The notes under the pieces were generated by a model, which did not search any database, was not told the origin of the DNA, and saw only the letters and a program-made list of their open reading frames with translations. Both the position numbers and the translations under genes were made by a program. A stretch of 35,743 bases of DNA from Rhodospirillales bacterium. GTDB taxonomy: Bacteria > Pseudomonadota > Alphaproteobacteria > Rhodospirillales > Casp-alpha2. Location: assembly GCA_021775325.1 (NCBI GenBank), contig JAJFID010000078.1, positions 1 through 35,743 on the forward strand, written 5' to 3'. This document shows positions 1-9,881 of this stretch, one piece after another (the first letter of the stretch is position 1; each line of letters opens with the position of its first letter).

Positions 1-228
1 GATGATGGTCATGGACCGCATCATATCTTTCAGGCGGCTGTCAAGCACCGGTGCCGTCGCCGCCGATCCCTCGTTCTGGGCGTGCGCGTTCGTGACCGAT
101 GATCCGGCGATCAGGACCGTGACGGCCAGCATAATTGCGTATGTCCTGATCACGGCCACAAACAGCTTTGACGGCACAGGGCACTGGCGGTATGTGGTTT
201 GGCAGGCATATGGTTCTGGCGGGTTCAT
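1..228 (-). CDS. Putative secreted/periplasmic protein, N-terminal part (truncated by left edge)
   Basis: Open minus-strand frame from ATG at 228 to the window edge: MNPPEPYACQTTYRQCPVPSKLFVAVIRTYAIMLAVTVLIAGSSVTNAHAQNEGSAATAPVLDSRLKDMMRSMTII. Hydrophobic stretch followed by an AHA-Q signal-peptidase-like site. Absent from the ORF track because it has no stop in the window. Confidence 0.5.
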   Translation of the reverse strand, partial: MNPPEPYACQTTYRQCPVPSKLFVAVIRTYAIMLAVTVLIAGSSVTNAHAQNEGSAATAPVLDSRLKDMMRSMTII

Positions 229-365
229 CACAGCATCGTAGACCGGCCCTGCACCGGGTCAATTCAACAAGCCCGCCGTCACAGTAACAATACCGTTAGC
301 GACTTAAACGGTTGTCGTTCCCTGATCCGGCGCGCCCTCAACACCCGGGGTTCCGCCATGCCAGA

Positions 366-902
366 TCAGCCGTCTGCGTCCCGGTACCGTTCCCATGTCT
401 CGTGCGGATTGTCCCGGGCTTCCTCAACGGTCAGGATGTTGGATACCCGGGTACCGTCATCGGACAACGGCAGCCGCACCATGGTATAGGGTCTGAACAG
501 TTCCGCCGTCCTGGCGGGAATCATGTTGTGAAACACCAGGGGGGCCTTGTGTTCAATAACCATCCGGTACTGGTCAAGGCACAGGTTCCTGAATCCCTCC
601 GGTTCAACGGAGTCCGTGGTTTTGTTGGTCAGCTCGAAGGTGTGCATGCGTGCCAGGCCCGTGCCAAAAAACCTGTACGAAAAAGGGGGTTCTGCCGGGG
701 CTGTGTCGATGACGTTGCAATAGGGAACCAGCGCGTTGTGCAGACCGCTGAGAATGGACACGTCCCATTTGGGTGCAAAAAGACTGCCCCGTATTGCGTT
801 CCAGTGATCTATGGCGGCACATAACTGCACACTGACAACGTCGGCCATGCTGCCGTGTGTCCACCGGAAGGATCCGTAACGTTCAGATTCTGAGGAAATC
901 AT
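366..902 (-). CDS. PAS_5-like domain protein (alphaproteobacterial single-PAS type)
   Basis: 178 aa; 'W..IRGSLFAPKWDVSILSGLHNALVPYCNVIDTAP..PPFSYRFFGTGLARMHTFELT' and 'MVRLPLSDDGTRVSNILTVEE' match the PAS_5 pattern as I remember it. Confidence 0.65.
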   Translation of the reverse strand: MISSESERYGSFRWTHGSMADVVSVQLCAAIDHWNAIRGSLFAPKWDVSILSGLHNALVPYCNVIDTAPAEPPFSYRFFGTGLARMHTFELTNKTTDSVEPEGFRNLCLDQYRMVIEHKAPLVFHNMIPARTAELFRPYTMVRLPLSDDGTRVSNILTVEEARDNPHETWERYRDADG

Positions 903-1009
903 ATGTGGCCCGGACTGCGAACAGGAGGCATAAAGCTATTCGCTGCTCGCAGGGCGGGCAAGATGAATGTCCTGTTTGTGTGGATTTTGGGAACTGCATG
1001 AGACGCAAG

Positions 1010-1099
1010 TGGCGGAGAGACAGGGATTCGAACCCTGGGTACTCGCGAGAGTACAACGGTTTTCGAGACCGCCCCGTTCGACCACTCCGGCATCTCTCC
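1010..1099 (-). tRNA. tRNA-Ser, anticodon CGA
   Basis: Reverse complement GGAGAGATGCCGGAGTGGTCGAACGGGGCGGTCTCGAAAACCGTTGTACTCTCGCGAGTACCCAGGGTTCGAATCCCTGTCTCTCCGCCA: class II tRNA with long variable arm, CTCGAAA anticodon loop, GGTTCGAATCC T-arm, encoded CCA. Confidence 0.96.
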
Positions 1100-1177
1100 G
1101 CGTTGACGTGTTACATATACGTTTCGGTTACGGATGCCAACACCCGTCGCCTGTGTCGCCTGTGTCGCCTGTGTGGT

Positions 1178-1861
1178 CTAGGCACCGAACAGCCCCACCA
1201 GCAAACCGATGGCGCCGCCGAACACACCGCCCCACACAACCAGCCAGCCCAGATGTTTGCGGATCATGTCCTGGACGATGCGTTTGACATTTTCAGGCGT
1301 CAGTTCGTTGAGGCGGTTGTCGATAATATGTTCGACCTTTTCGATCAGCGAGCCCGTGAAATCAGCGTCGCCATCGCCGCTCAGGTTTTCGTCCACCAGT
1401 TCGGCAATGATATCTTTCAGCTTCAGTGAAACAGGTTCGCGCAGGGGCTCAAGCGCCTTCGAGCCGCCGACCATGGACAGCATGGCACCCAGGCTGGATT
1501 GCTCGATGGCTTCGGTGAGGTGCGCAAACACCCGGTCATAATCGACTTTTTCCACAATGCCTGCTGACGCGCCGCCGCCATTCTGCCGGAAAAACCGTTC
1601 AATATGTTCGCGGGTGAAAAACTCTTCGACAATCAGCGTCTTGATCCCGGCCTTGAAGTCCTCGAACCGGTTGGGAATGACGCCCGAGCCATACAGCAGC
1701 GGCACCTTCTCGAACAACATATGAATGGCGATCCAGTTGGTGATGCCACCCGAGAGGGCAAAAATGCCCACCATGAAGATGAGATCGCCGTGGACCGGTG
1801 ACAGATGACCGGCCACAGTTATCAGCGCGGCGACGATATTGGTGACGAGAGATTTATTCAT
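1178..1861 (-). CDS. DUF445 family membrane protein
   Basis: 227 aa; 'GGITNWIAIHMLFEKVPLLYGSGVIPNRFEDFKAGIKTLIVEEFF' is characteristic of DUF445/YheB-like proteins; hydrophobic ends. Confidence 0.85.
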   Translation of the reverse strand: MNKSLVTNIVAALITVAGHLSPVHGDLIFMVGIFALSGGITNWIAIHMLFEKVPLLYGSGVIPNRFEDFKAGIKTLIVEEFFTREHIERFFRQNGGGASAGIVEKVDYDRVFAHLTEAIEQSSLGAMLSMVGGSKALEPLREPVSLKLKDIIAELVDENLSGDGDADFTGSLIEKVEHIIDNRLNELTPENVKRIVQDMIRKHLGWLVVWGGVFGGAIGLLVGLFGA

Positions 1862-1882
1862 GCAGAGGTTTCGCTTACTCGC

Positions 1883-3556
1883 TTAATTGTCGTTTGATTT
1901 GGCATGTGCCGCGACGGCATCGATGACAGGCTGCCAGCCTTCACCGCTGCCGCGACGGAAAATTTCCACGCCGTCGTACCACGGTGAATCCGTGCGTTCC
2001 AGGAACCAGTGCCACAGCGGTACATCGCCCACCATGACCGTACACGGCGTGCCCAGTGCGCCAGCCAGATGAACGGTCGCGTTGGATATGGAAATGACAT
2101 GATCGACGGCGGCGATCTGCGCGGCATGGTCATCCAGATGACTCAGCGCATCGATGTCTGTGTCGTGGTAAAGATCCAGACCCCGAGGGGCCTCGGCTGA
2201 CCCATACTGGAGACTGACGAAGGTACATCCGGCGTATGCCTCGAAGATCGGAGCCCACAGGTCCAGATCGATGTTCTTCTGATCAAAGTATGTGGGGCTG
2301 TCCGAATGCCACGCAATACCGATAACAGCACCGTCGCCCCGTGCCGTATACCGGTCTCTCAGTTCCCGTACTCTAACGGGATCAGCCTGCAACAACGGGC
2401 TTCTGACGGGTGGCGTTTGTGCCGCTGACCAGAAATACCGGGGCAGGGTTCCGGCAGTCACTTTGAAATCGAACGGCGTATCGCCCGCTACAGCCTGATC
2501 GGTCAGCGCGCAGACCTGAACCCCGGGCAGGGATCGCGTGTACAACGGCACAAGCCGCGTGTCGCAGGCAAACGTGACCCGGGCATTCTGTTCCAGTATC
2601 CGGGGTATCAGGGTCGAGAACATGATCTGCTCGCCAATGCCCTGTTCGCCCACGATCAGCAGATTTTTGCCGTCAAGCGGCTCACCGGACCACTCGGGGG
2701 CGGGGCATGTTGCCCATCCGTGGTTCGCCAGAACATCCACTTTCCAGCGCCAGCCGTATTCCTGCCATCCTTCATCAAACTGACCTGTCAGCAGCAGCAA
2801 CATGGCCAGGTTGACGTGTGACTGAGCGTGTTCAGGATCATTGCGCAGGGCCTCGCGCCAGGCGTGTTCCGCTTCATCAAGCTGCCCCTGTGCCTGCAAC
2901 ACCCGCCCCAGATTGGACCGTGCTTCACAGAACCCGGGATCCAGAGCAAGGGCCTGATTGTGCAGCCGGGCCGCTTCGTCCAGGTTGCCAAGGATGTGCC
3001 GGACACAGCCCAGATTGGTCAGGGCTGGCGTATGACGGGCATCCAGTTGCAGGGTTTCCTCGTAACAGCCGGCGGCCTCGTCGTATTGATGGCGGGCCTG
3101 CAGCACGACGCCCAGATTGTAGTGGGCCTCTACATAGTTTGGTCGCAACGCAATCGCCTGACGGTAGCTGTCGGTGGCGTCGGCATAACGGGCTTCGTCC
3201 TGATACAGAATGCCCAGATTATAGTGGACCTCCGGCATTTCCGGATTGAGGTCGCGCGCCCGGTGATAGGTCTCCAGCGCACCTTCGGCATTATTCAGTC
3301 TGGTCTGGGCGGTCGCCAGATTGACCAGTGCACCCACATCGTCAGGTTCGATCACCAGCGCCTGGCTGATGAATTGCGCGGCGCGTTGGTAATCGCCGGT
3401 CTGCAATGCGATGACCCCCTTGTAGTGAAGGGCCGAGGGGTGATTGGGGTTCTGGTCCAGCACCGCCTGGTACAGCCGTTCCGCGTCCTGCAAACGACCA
3501 GCGTGATGATGGTCCAGTGCGGCAGAAAACATGTCCTCAATTGAATTTTCCGGCAT
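1883..3556 (-). CDS. TPR-repeat protein with C-terminal glycosyltransferase-9-like domain
   Basis: 557 aa; repeated TPR consensus ('PNYVEAHYNLGVVLQARHQYDEAAGCYEETLQLD') followed by 'LLIVGEQGIGEQIMFSTLIPRIL' and 'ISISNATVHLAGALGTPCTVMV'. Confidence 0.85.
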   Translation of the reverse strand: MPENSIEDMFSAALDHHHAGRLQDAERLYQAVLDQNPNHPSALHYKGVIALQTGDYQRAAQFISQALVIEPDDVGALVNLATAQTRLNNAEGALETYHRARDLNPEMPEVHYNLGILYQDEARYADATDSYRQAIALRPNYVEAHYNLGVVLQARHQYDEAAGCYEETLQLDARHTPALTNLGCVRHILGNLDEAARLHNQALALDPGFCEARSNLGRVLQAQGQLDEAEHAWREALRNDPEHAQSHVNLAMLLLLTGQFDEGWQEYGWRWKVDVLANHGWATCPAPEWSGEPLDGKNLLIVGEQGIGEQIMFSTLIPRILEQNARVTFACDTRLVPLYTRSLPGVQVCALTDQAVAGDTPFDFKVTAGTLPRYFWSAAQTPPVRSPLLQADPVRVRELRDRYTARGDGAVIGIAWHSDSPTYFDQKNIDLDLWAPIFEAYAGCTFVSLQYGSAEAPRGLDLYHDTDIDALSHLDDHAAQIAAVDHVISISNATVHLAGALGTPCTVMVGDVPLWHWFLERTDSPWYDGVEIFRRGSGEGWQPVIDAVAAHAKSNDN

Positions 3557-3766
3557 GGCAAAATGGCTCGTTCAGGGATGATTGTCGTGGGGCTGGCGAA
3601 TCCTGCCTCAACATAAGGGGTCTGGCACCAACATGCAGGTAAAAAAACAAAATTTATGGTGCCGGAAACAGGCTGGTGTCCCGGTCATTAAAAACACCGG
3701 GACTGTGCAGTTTACATGGGTTGAATTTCGCTACGAAAACCTGTGGAAATGGCGGGGTTTATTGCG

Positions 3767-3794
3767 TTGACAAGCAATCGCCAATGGGTATAGT
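3767..3794 (+). promoter_or_regulatory. Sigma70-type promoter upstream of rplU
   Basis: TTGACA (3767-3772), 16-nt spacer, TATAGT (3789-3794), about 78 nt upstream of the rplU ATG. Confidence 0.75.
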
Positions 3795-3871
3795 GCGCCT
3801 CCATTCACGGGGACCGTCCATACGTGTCGGTGCCCTTATTGTTGCATAATTTCTGAGTTGTTGGGGCGAAG

Positions 3872-4447
3872 ATGTTCGCAGTCGTAAAAACCGGCGGAAA
3901 ACAGTACCGGGTAGCCAAGGACGATATCGTCATTGTGGAAAAAATCGCAGGCGAGGCAGGCGATGTTATCTCGCTTGATGAAGTCCTGATGATTGGTAAA
4001 GAAGGCGAGGCCCCTACTGTTGGCACGCCACGTATTGAGAAGGCTGCGGTGTTCGCCGAAGTGGTTGAGCAGGGCCGGGCCGACAAGATCATCGTCTTCA
4101 AGAAGAAACGTCGCCAGAACTATCGCCGTAAGAACGGCCATCGTCAGGATCAGACGGTTCTGCGTGTGGTTGAAGTAAGCCCGACGGGTACCAAGCCTAA
4201 AGGTGTCGCAAAAGCCAAGGCCGCACCGGCCAAGGAAGCTGCTGCCGATGCGCCCGCAAAAGCGAAGAAAGCTGCGCCGAAGGCGGTTAAAGCCAAGAAG
4301 ACAGACGACAAACCGGCAACTGAAGCCAAAAAGGCTGCGCCCAAGAAAAAGGCTGCACCCAAGAAGGCTGCTTCTGAAACAGCAGAGAAGAAGGCTCCTG
4401 CCAAGAAGGCAGCGGCCAAGAAAACAACCAAGAAGACTGAGGAGTAA
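3872..4447 (+). CDS. rplU: 50S ribosomal protein L21 with long Lys/Ala-rich C-terminal extension
   Basis: [31 protein letters not shown]... and [21 protein letters not shown] are L21 hallmarks; followed by a KAAPKK-type tail. Confidence 0.97.
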   Translation: MFAVVKTGGKQYRVAKDDIVIVEKIAGEAGDVISLDEVLMIGKEGEAPTVGTPRIEKAAVFAEVVEQGRADKIIVFKKKRRQNYRRKNGHRQDQTVLRVVEVSPTGTKPKGVAKAKAAPAKEAAADAPAKAKKAAPKAVKAKKTDDKPATEAKKAAPKKKAAPKKAASETAEKKAPAKKAAAKKTTKKTEE

Positions 4448-4453
4448 GGTTCC

Positions 4454-4711
4454 ATGGCTCATAAAAAAGCAGGTGGTAGCTCCCGCAACGGTCGCGACTC
4501 AGCCGGTCGCCGCCTGGGTGTAAAGAAATACGGTGGTGAGCTGGTTGTTCCAGGCAACATTCTTGTTCGCCAGCGCGGCACCAAGTTCCATCCCGGCAAC
4601 AATGTCGGCATCGGTAAAGATCATACCCTGTTCGCCAAGGTGGACGGTAACGTCAAGTTCAACAAGAAGGCTGCAGGGCGCACGTTCGTTTCTGTAGAGC
4701 CATCAAGCTGA
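4454..4711 (+). CDS. rpmA: 50S ribosomal protein L27
   Basis: [48 protein letters not shown]. Confidence 0.98.
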   Translation: MAHKKAGGSSRNGRDSAGRRLGVKKYGGELVVPGNILVRQRGTKFHPGNNVGIGKDHTLFAKVDGNVKFNKKAAGRTFVSVEPSS

Positions 4712-4742
4712 CGTCGTACCGGCCATTTGCCTGATACGCGAA

Positions 4743-4769
4743 GGGGAATGGTCATCCATTCCCCTTTTT
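4743..4769 (+). terminator. Rho-independent terminator after rpmA
   Basis: GGGGAATGG-TCAT-CCATTCCCC-TTTTT: perfect 9-bp stem, 4-nt loop, T tract. Confidence 0.93.
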
Positions 4770-4818
4770 GCTTTTACAGGCCAATTCATGCTTGTTACAG
4801 GTTTGAGCACCACGTCCC

Positions 4819-5865
4819 ATGAAATTTCTCGACGAAGCCAAGGTTTATATCAAGAGCGGTACCGGCGGTGATGGCGCTGTATCTTTTCGTCGTGAGAAGT
4901 ACGTGGAGTTTGGCGGTCCCGACGGTGGTGATGGTGGCCGTGGCGGCGATGTCATTGTCGACTGTGTTGATGGCCTGAACACGCTCATCGACTTTCGGTA
5001 TCAGCAGCACTTCAAGGGCAAACGCGGAATCCACGGTATGGGCAAGAACCGTACCGGCCACAGCGGTGCAGCGGTGGTGCTCAGGGTTCCTGTAGGCACC
5101 CAGATTCTGGGTGAAGACAAGGAAACCCTCATCGCCGACATGACAGAAGTAGGCCAGTCGCTGGTGATCGCCCGTGGTGGCGATGGCGGACGCGGCAACG
5201 CCCGTTTCAGGTCCTCAACCAATCAGGCCCCACGCCAGTTTGAAAAGGGCTGGGAAGGCGAAGAACGCTGGGTCTGGCTGCGGCTCAAGCTCATTGCCGA
5301 CGCCGGTCTGGTCGGATTGCCCAATGCCGGAAAATCCACTTTCCTGTCCGTGGTCAGCCGCGCCACACCCAAGATTGCCGATTACCCCTTTACCACCATT
5401 CATCCCAATCTGGGCGTGGTCACTCAGGGGCACGATCAACTGGTGCTGGCAGATATTCCAGGCCTGATCGAGGGGGCCAGTGAAGGGGTCGGCCTTGGCA
5501 CGCGGTTCCTGGGACATATTGAGCGGTGTGGTGTTTTGTTGCATCTGGTCGATGGTACAGGCGAGGATATCGCCGAGGCCTATCAGACAGTTCGCCATGA
5601 GTTGGAAGCCTACGGGGCCGATCTCGATAACAAGGTGGAGCTGCCTGTGCTGAACAAGTGTGACGCCATGTCTGATGAAGATGTATCAAAACAGCGTGCC
5701 AGGTTGGCAAAACTTGCAGGCGTAAAAAAGTCCGAAGTGTATGTAATTTCCGGCGTTGCCGGTACGGGCGTGAAGGAACTCACCAGCCGCATATTTCAGG
5801 AGGTCATGGATGCCCGCGAACAGGCACAGGAGGTATCTTCCGAACAGGTGGAGTACCAGCCGTGA
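4819..5865 (+). CDS. obgE: GTPase ObgE/CgtA
   Basis: [46 protein letters not shown]1 [18 protein letters not shown]. Confidence 0.98.
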   Translation: MKFLDEAKVYIKSGTGGDGAVSFRREKYVEFGGPDGGDGGRGGDVIVDCVDGLNTLIDFRYQQHFKGKRGIHGMGKNRTGHSGAAVVLRVPVGTQILGEDKETLIADMTEVGQSLVIARGGDGGRGNARFRSSTNQAPRQFEKGWEGEERWVWLRLKLIADAGLVGLPNAGKSTFLSVVSRATPKIADYPFTTIHPNLGVVTQGHDQLVLADIPGLIEGASEGVGLGTRFLGHIERCGVLLHLVDGTGEDIAEAYQTVRHELEAYGADLDNKVELPVLNKCDAMSDEDVSKQRARLAKLAGVKKSEVYVISGVAGTGVKELTSRIFQEVMDAREQAQEVSSEQVEYQP

Positions 5866-6995
5866 GTACTCATGCTACCAGTACGGATATCCTGAACGCC
5901 TGCAAACGAATCGTCATCAAGATCGGATCGTCCCTGCTGGTGGATGGCGAAACCGGACGAATTCATGAGTCCTGGTTGAAAGCCTTCGCTGATGATGTGG
6001 CCCGTTGCCGGGCACGCGGCCAGGAAGTAACTATTGTTTCGTCGGGCGCAATCGCGGTGGGGCGTCGGCATCTGAAACTGAGCGGCGGGTTTTTGCGCCT
6101 GGAAGAACTGCAGGCAGCGGCGGCTACCGGCATGCTGCGACTGGCCCACGCCTACGAGGAAGCCCTCGCCAGACACGATGTGACGTTGGGCCAGATTCTG
6201 TTGACCCTGGACGATACCGAGAGCCGTCGTCGGTACCTCAATGCGCGCAGCACACTTCATACCCTGTTGAAAGCCGGTGCCGTGCCGCTGATCAATGAAA
6301 ACGATACGGTGGCGACGGATGAAATCCGGTTTGGCGACAACGACAGGCTGGCGGCCCGCGTGGCTGCCATGATCTCGGCTGATGCCCTGATCCTGTTATC
6401 GGATATTGACGGGCTGTACTCCGCTGATCCGGTATCCAACACGGGCGCGAAGCACATTCCCGTGGTTGAGGAAATCACACCCGAGATCGACGCAATGGCG
6501 GGCAAGGCCGTTTCCAATGTGGGCACCGGCGGTATGGTCACTAAACTGGCAGCCGCCCGTATCGCCATGAACGCCGGTTGCCGCATGGTCATCAGCCAGG
6601 GCCATGCTGACCACCCGGTCCGATTGCTGGAGGAGGGGGCTCGTTGCACATGGTTCATGCCCAAAGCAAGTCCGCGTGCCGCGCGCAAGGATTGGATCGC
6701 CGGCAGTCTGAAACCCATGGGTTCCATCACCATCGATGCCGGTGCCGAAAAGGCGCTGGCCTCGGGCAAGAGTCTGCTGCCCGCCGGTATCGCATCGGTT
6801 AGTGGCACGTTTGAGCGCGGTGATCCCATTGTTGTAATGAACAGCCTCGGCGCGGAACTGGCGCGTGGTATTTCGGCTTATGCGTCGACGGACATCGACC
6901 TGATCAAAGGCCATAAAACCAGTGAAATCGAGGCGTTACTGGGCTACCGTGGCCGCGACGAGGTAATCCACCGCGATGATTTGGCGCTATCGTGA
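5862..6995 (+). CDS. proB: Glutamate 5-kinase
   Basis: [65 protein letters not shown]-terminal PUA region. GTG start overlaps obgE stop. Confidence 0.96.
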   Translation: MSTHATSTDILNACKRIVIKIGSSLLVDGETGRIHESWLKAFADDVARCRARGQEVTIVSSGAIAVGRRHLKLSGGFLRLEELQAAAATGMLRLAHAYEEALARHDVTLGQILLTLDDTESRRRYLNARSTLHTLLKAGAVPLINENDTVATDEIRFGDNDRLAARVAAMISADALILLSDIDGLYSADPVSNTGAKHIPVVEEITPEIDAMAGKAVSNVGTGGMVTKLAAARIAMNAGCRMVISQGHADHPVRLLEEGARCTWFMPKASPRAARKDWIAGSLKPMGSITIDAGAEKALASGKSLLPAGIASVSGTFERGDPIVVMNSLGAELARGISAYASTDIDLIKGHKTSEIEALLGYRGRDEVIHRDDLALS

Positions 6996-8281
6996 CAGGA
7001 ATTAAGAATATGACGGCGATTGAACAAATGGACATTCCGGCACTCATGCGCGGGCTTGGAGAAAACGCCAAGGCGGCTGGTCGTGTCCTGGCCCAGACAT
7101 CGACTGAAGCCAAGAACACGGCACTGCATGTATCGGCTGCTGCTCTGCGCACTGATGCGGAGACCATTAAATCGGCTAACGCTCTCGACATGGCCGCCGC
7201 CGAACAGAAAGGTGTCAAAGGCAGTTTCCTTGACCGGTTGCTGCTGAGCGATGACCGCATCGAAGCCATGGCCAGGGGTCTGGAGGATATCGCCCGACTG
7301 CCGGATCCTGTGGGTGATGTCATCGCCGCATGGGAACAGCCCAATGGATTACAGATTGAACGCCTGCGCGTGCCGCTGGGTGTGATCGGTGTAATCTATG
7401 AGTCCCGCCCCAATGTGACGGCGGATGCCGGTGCGTTGTGTCTGAAAGCCGGCAATGCATCGATCCTGCGTGGCGGCTCGGAAAGCTTCAGGTCTTCTGC
7501 AGAAATCATGGAATGTCTACTGGCCGGATTACGTGCCGCCGAGATTCCCGAAACCGCCATTCAGCGGGTGCCGACAACGGACCGTTCTGCGGTCGGGGAA
7601 TTGCTGCGCCTGACGGATTATGTGGATGTGATTATACCCCGTGGCGGTAAATCCCTGATCGAACGTGTGACAGCAGAAAGCAAAGTGCCGCTGTTCAAAC
7701 ATCTGGAAGGTATCTGCCATGTCTATGTTGACGGTGCGGCGGATCCGGACAAAGCACGCGCCGTGGTCCTGAACGCAAAAATGCGCCGGACCGGCATTTG
7801 CGGATCCGCCGAAACGCTGTTGGTGGATCGTGCCGCATCAGATCAGTTGCCGGGAATCCTGGATGGGCTGGTAGAAGCCGGTTGCGAAATACGCGGCGAT
7901 GTGGCGGCACAGGCCATTGACGCCCGCATGTCGGCGGCCACACAGGATGACTGGGGAACGGAGTATCTGGATTCCATCATTTCTGTGGCCATGGTTGACG
8001 GTGTCGACGGTGCGCTGGCGCATATTGTCGCCCATAGCTCCGACCATACGGACTCTATAATTACAGAGGATGCCGACGTTGCCGCTCGATTCCTGAACGA
8101 GGTGGACTCGGCGATCGTCATGCACAATGCCTCGACCCAGTTCGCCGACGGCGCGGAATTTGGTATGGGCGCGGAGATCGGTATATCCACCGGCAAGATG
8201 CACGCGCGTGGACCCGTCGGTGTCGAGCAACTGACGTCCATGAAGTACGTGGTACGCGGCGATGGTCATATCCGCCCGTGA
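6992..8281 (+). CDS. proA: Glutamate-5-semialdehyde dehydrogenase
   Basis: [69 protein letters not shown]. The true start could be ATG 7010 or ATG 7019. Confidence 0.96.
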   Translation: MTGIKNMTAIEQMDIPALMRGLGENAKAAGRVLAQTSTEAKNTALHVSAAALRTDAETIKSANALDMAAAEQKGVKGSFLDRLLLSDDRIEAMARGLEDIARLPDPVGDVIAAWEQPNGLQIERLRVPLGVIGVIYESRPNVTADAGALCLKAGNASILRGGSESFRSSAEIMECLLAGLRAAEIPETAIQRVPTTDRSAVGELLRLTDYVDVIIPRGGKSLIERVTAESKVPLFKHLEGICHVYVDGAADPDKARAVVLNAKMRRTGICGSAETLLVDRAASDQLPGILDGLVEAGCEIRGDVAAQAIDARMSAATQDDWGTEYLDSIISVAMVDGVDGALAHIVAHSSDHTDSIITEDADVAARFLNEVDSAIVMHNASTQFADGAEFGMGAEIGISTGKMHARGPVGVEQLTSMKYVVRGDGHIRP

Positions 8282-8889
8282 GCCAAGTGACGAATAGTTG
8301 GGGTATTGAGCCCGGTGCCAGTGTGGGCATTCTGGGCGGTTCCTTTAATCCTGCGCACGAGGGGCATTTACACATTTCGGCTCTGGCCCGGGAACGGTTG
8401 CGTGTGGATCACATCGTCTGGATGGTATCGCCGCAAAATCCGCTTAAATCGGAAGATGGCATGGCGGCTTTCTCTGAACGTATGGCGGGAGCCATTCGCG
8501 TGGCATCCGCAGACCCGGCCATAATTGTCAGTGACATCGAGACGAAGCTGGGTACCCGGTATTCGGCGGACACGCTGGTTGCGCTCAAATCCGCATCACC
8601 GGACACGCCACTTGTGTGGATCATGGGAGCCGATAATCTGGCACAAATTGATCGTTGGGAATCCTGGACCACAATATTTAGTACAGTTCCCATTGCGGTT
8701 TTTGCCAGACCGCCCTATTCTGGTGGGGTGATGGCTTGCAAGGCGGCAGAGGATTTCGCGGAAAGCCAAATGAGTGAATCCCGAGGTGCCGAACTGGCGA
8801 TGCAGTCACCGCCCGCGTGGATTTACTTCGATACTCCCTTGAATTCGAAGTCGGCAACGCGGATCAGAGCCGGGCGCGAAGCAGAGTAA
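8278..8889 (+). CDS. nadD: Nicotinate-nucleotide adenylyltransferase
   Basis: [46 protein letters not shown] start overlapping the proA stop (GTGA). Confidence 0.93.
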   Translation: MSQVTNSWGIEPGASVGILGGSFNPAHEGHLHISALARERLRVDHIVWMVSPQNPLKSEDGMAAFSERMAGAIRVASADPAIIVSDIETKLGTRYSADTLVALKSASPDTPLVWIMGADNLAQIDRWESWTTIFSTVPIAVFARPPYSGGVMACKAAEDFAESQMSESRGAELAMQSPPAWIYFDTPLNSKSATRIRAGREAE

Positions 8890-8944
8890 GCGCCTGTTAT
8901 CAGAGCCTCGTGCAGGCTCGCCATAAGTAAAAAAGGAGACGGCC

Positions 8945-9334
8945 ATAAAGACTAAAAAGAAGACACCAGCAATTTCCAAGACATTGGATCTGGTGTGTAA
9001 AACGCTCGATGACGACAAGGCGACGGATATTGTCGTTATTGATCTCAAGGGCAAGACCTCCATGGGTGACTTCATGGTCCTTGCCAGTGGAACGTCACAG
9101 CGCCAGGTGGGTGCCATGACAAATCATCTTCAGGAAAATCTGAAAGCAGCAGGCCACGCGGGCATCGCCGTTGAGGGCGCGTCCCAATGCGACTGGGTGC
9201 TGGTGGATGTGGGCGATATTATTGTCCATCTGTTCCGCCCCGAAGTCAGGGATTTCTATAACCTGGAGAAAATCTGGGACGTACCCGTCATGGACGAGCC
9301 GGTATCAGCCGACGCCGTGGTTGGCTCCGCCTGA
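8945..9334 (+). CDS. rsfS: Ribosome silencing factor RsfS (start inferred as ATA; ORF track starts at TTG 8984)
   Basis: LDDDKATDIVVIDLKGKTSMGDFMVLASGTSQRQVGAMTNHL...VEGASQCDWVLVDVGDIIVHLFRPEVRDFYNLEKIW. In-frame N-terminal codons back to ATA 8945, with AAAGGAG 6 nt upstream. Confidence 0.9.
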   Translation: MKTKKKTPAISKTLDLVCKTLDDDKATDIVVIDLKGKTSMGDFMVLASGTSQRQVGAMTNHLQENLKAAGHAGIAVEGASQCDWVLVDVGDIIVHLFRPEVRDFYNLEKIWDVPVMDEPVSADAVVGSA

Positions 9335-9345
9335 TCGTGTGCGAT

Positions 9346-9401
9346 CTGAACGGTAGCACCTGAACGGTAACACCTGAACGGTAACACCTGATCAGAATTG
9401 T
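9346..9401. repeat. 14-bp tandem repeat (CTGAACGGTAACAC), about 3 good copies plus degenerate units
   Basis: Unit starts at 9346, 9360, 9374, a degenerate unit at 9388, and a partial CTGAACGG at 9402. Confidence 0.85.
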
Positions 9402-9418
9402 CTGAACGGACGACTGGT

Positions 9419-9877
9419 ATGCAAATCCTGTTATGTGCCGTAGGCCGCATCAAGGCGGGCCCGGAGAAGGCACTTTTTGAACATTATGCCAAACGGTTGT
9501 CGTGGCCGTTTGAGGTTGTTGAGGTGGTGGAGAAACGTAAACTCCCGAGCCTCGAACTGCGCACGCAGGAAGCGGAGTTACTGTCGGCAAAAATACCGGC
9601 GGGCGCTGCCGTTGTGGTGTTCGATGAAAAGGGCAAGGAAACGGACAGCCGCGGATTTTCGCGACTGCTGGCCGATTGGCGTGATGAAGGCCGGGGCACG
9701 GTGGCTCTGGTCATTGGTGGCGCGGACGGGGTGGATGCGGGCCTGCTGAAACGTGCCGACACGGTACTGTCACTGGGGCGTATGACGTGGCCGCACATGC
9801 TGGTTCGTGGGCTGGTGGTCGAGCAACTCTACCGGGCCCAGTGTATCCTCGCGGGCCATCCTTACCATCGGGACTGA
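9419..9877 (+). CDS. rlmH: 23S rRNA pseudouridine1915 N3-methyltransferase RlmH
   Basis: MQILLCAVGRIKAGPEKALFEHYAKRL, VALVIGGADGVD, LSLGRMTWPHMLVRGLVVEQLYRAQCILAGHPYHRD. ATG 9419 preferred over the GTG/TTG extension at 9398. Confidence 0.95.
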   Translation: MQILLCAVGRIKAGPEKALFEHYAKRLSWPFEVVEVVEKRKLPSLELRTQEAELLSAKIPAGAAVVVFDEKGKETDSRGFSRLLADWRDEGRGTVALVIGGADGVDAGLLKRADTVLSLGRMTWPHMLVRGLVVEQLYRAQCILAGHPYHRD

Positions 9878-9881
9878 ATAT

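Noticed and set aside
2828-3544. 238-aa plus-strand ORF
   Set aside because: Antisense to the TPR array; its apparent repeats only mirror the TPR repeat structure.
9346-9401. 14-bp repeats considered as a CRISPR or iteron array
   Set aside because: Unit is only 14 bp with no spacers and no cas or replication-initiator gene nearby; better described as a simple tandem repeat.
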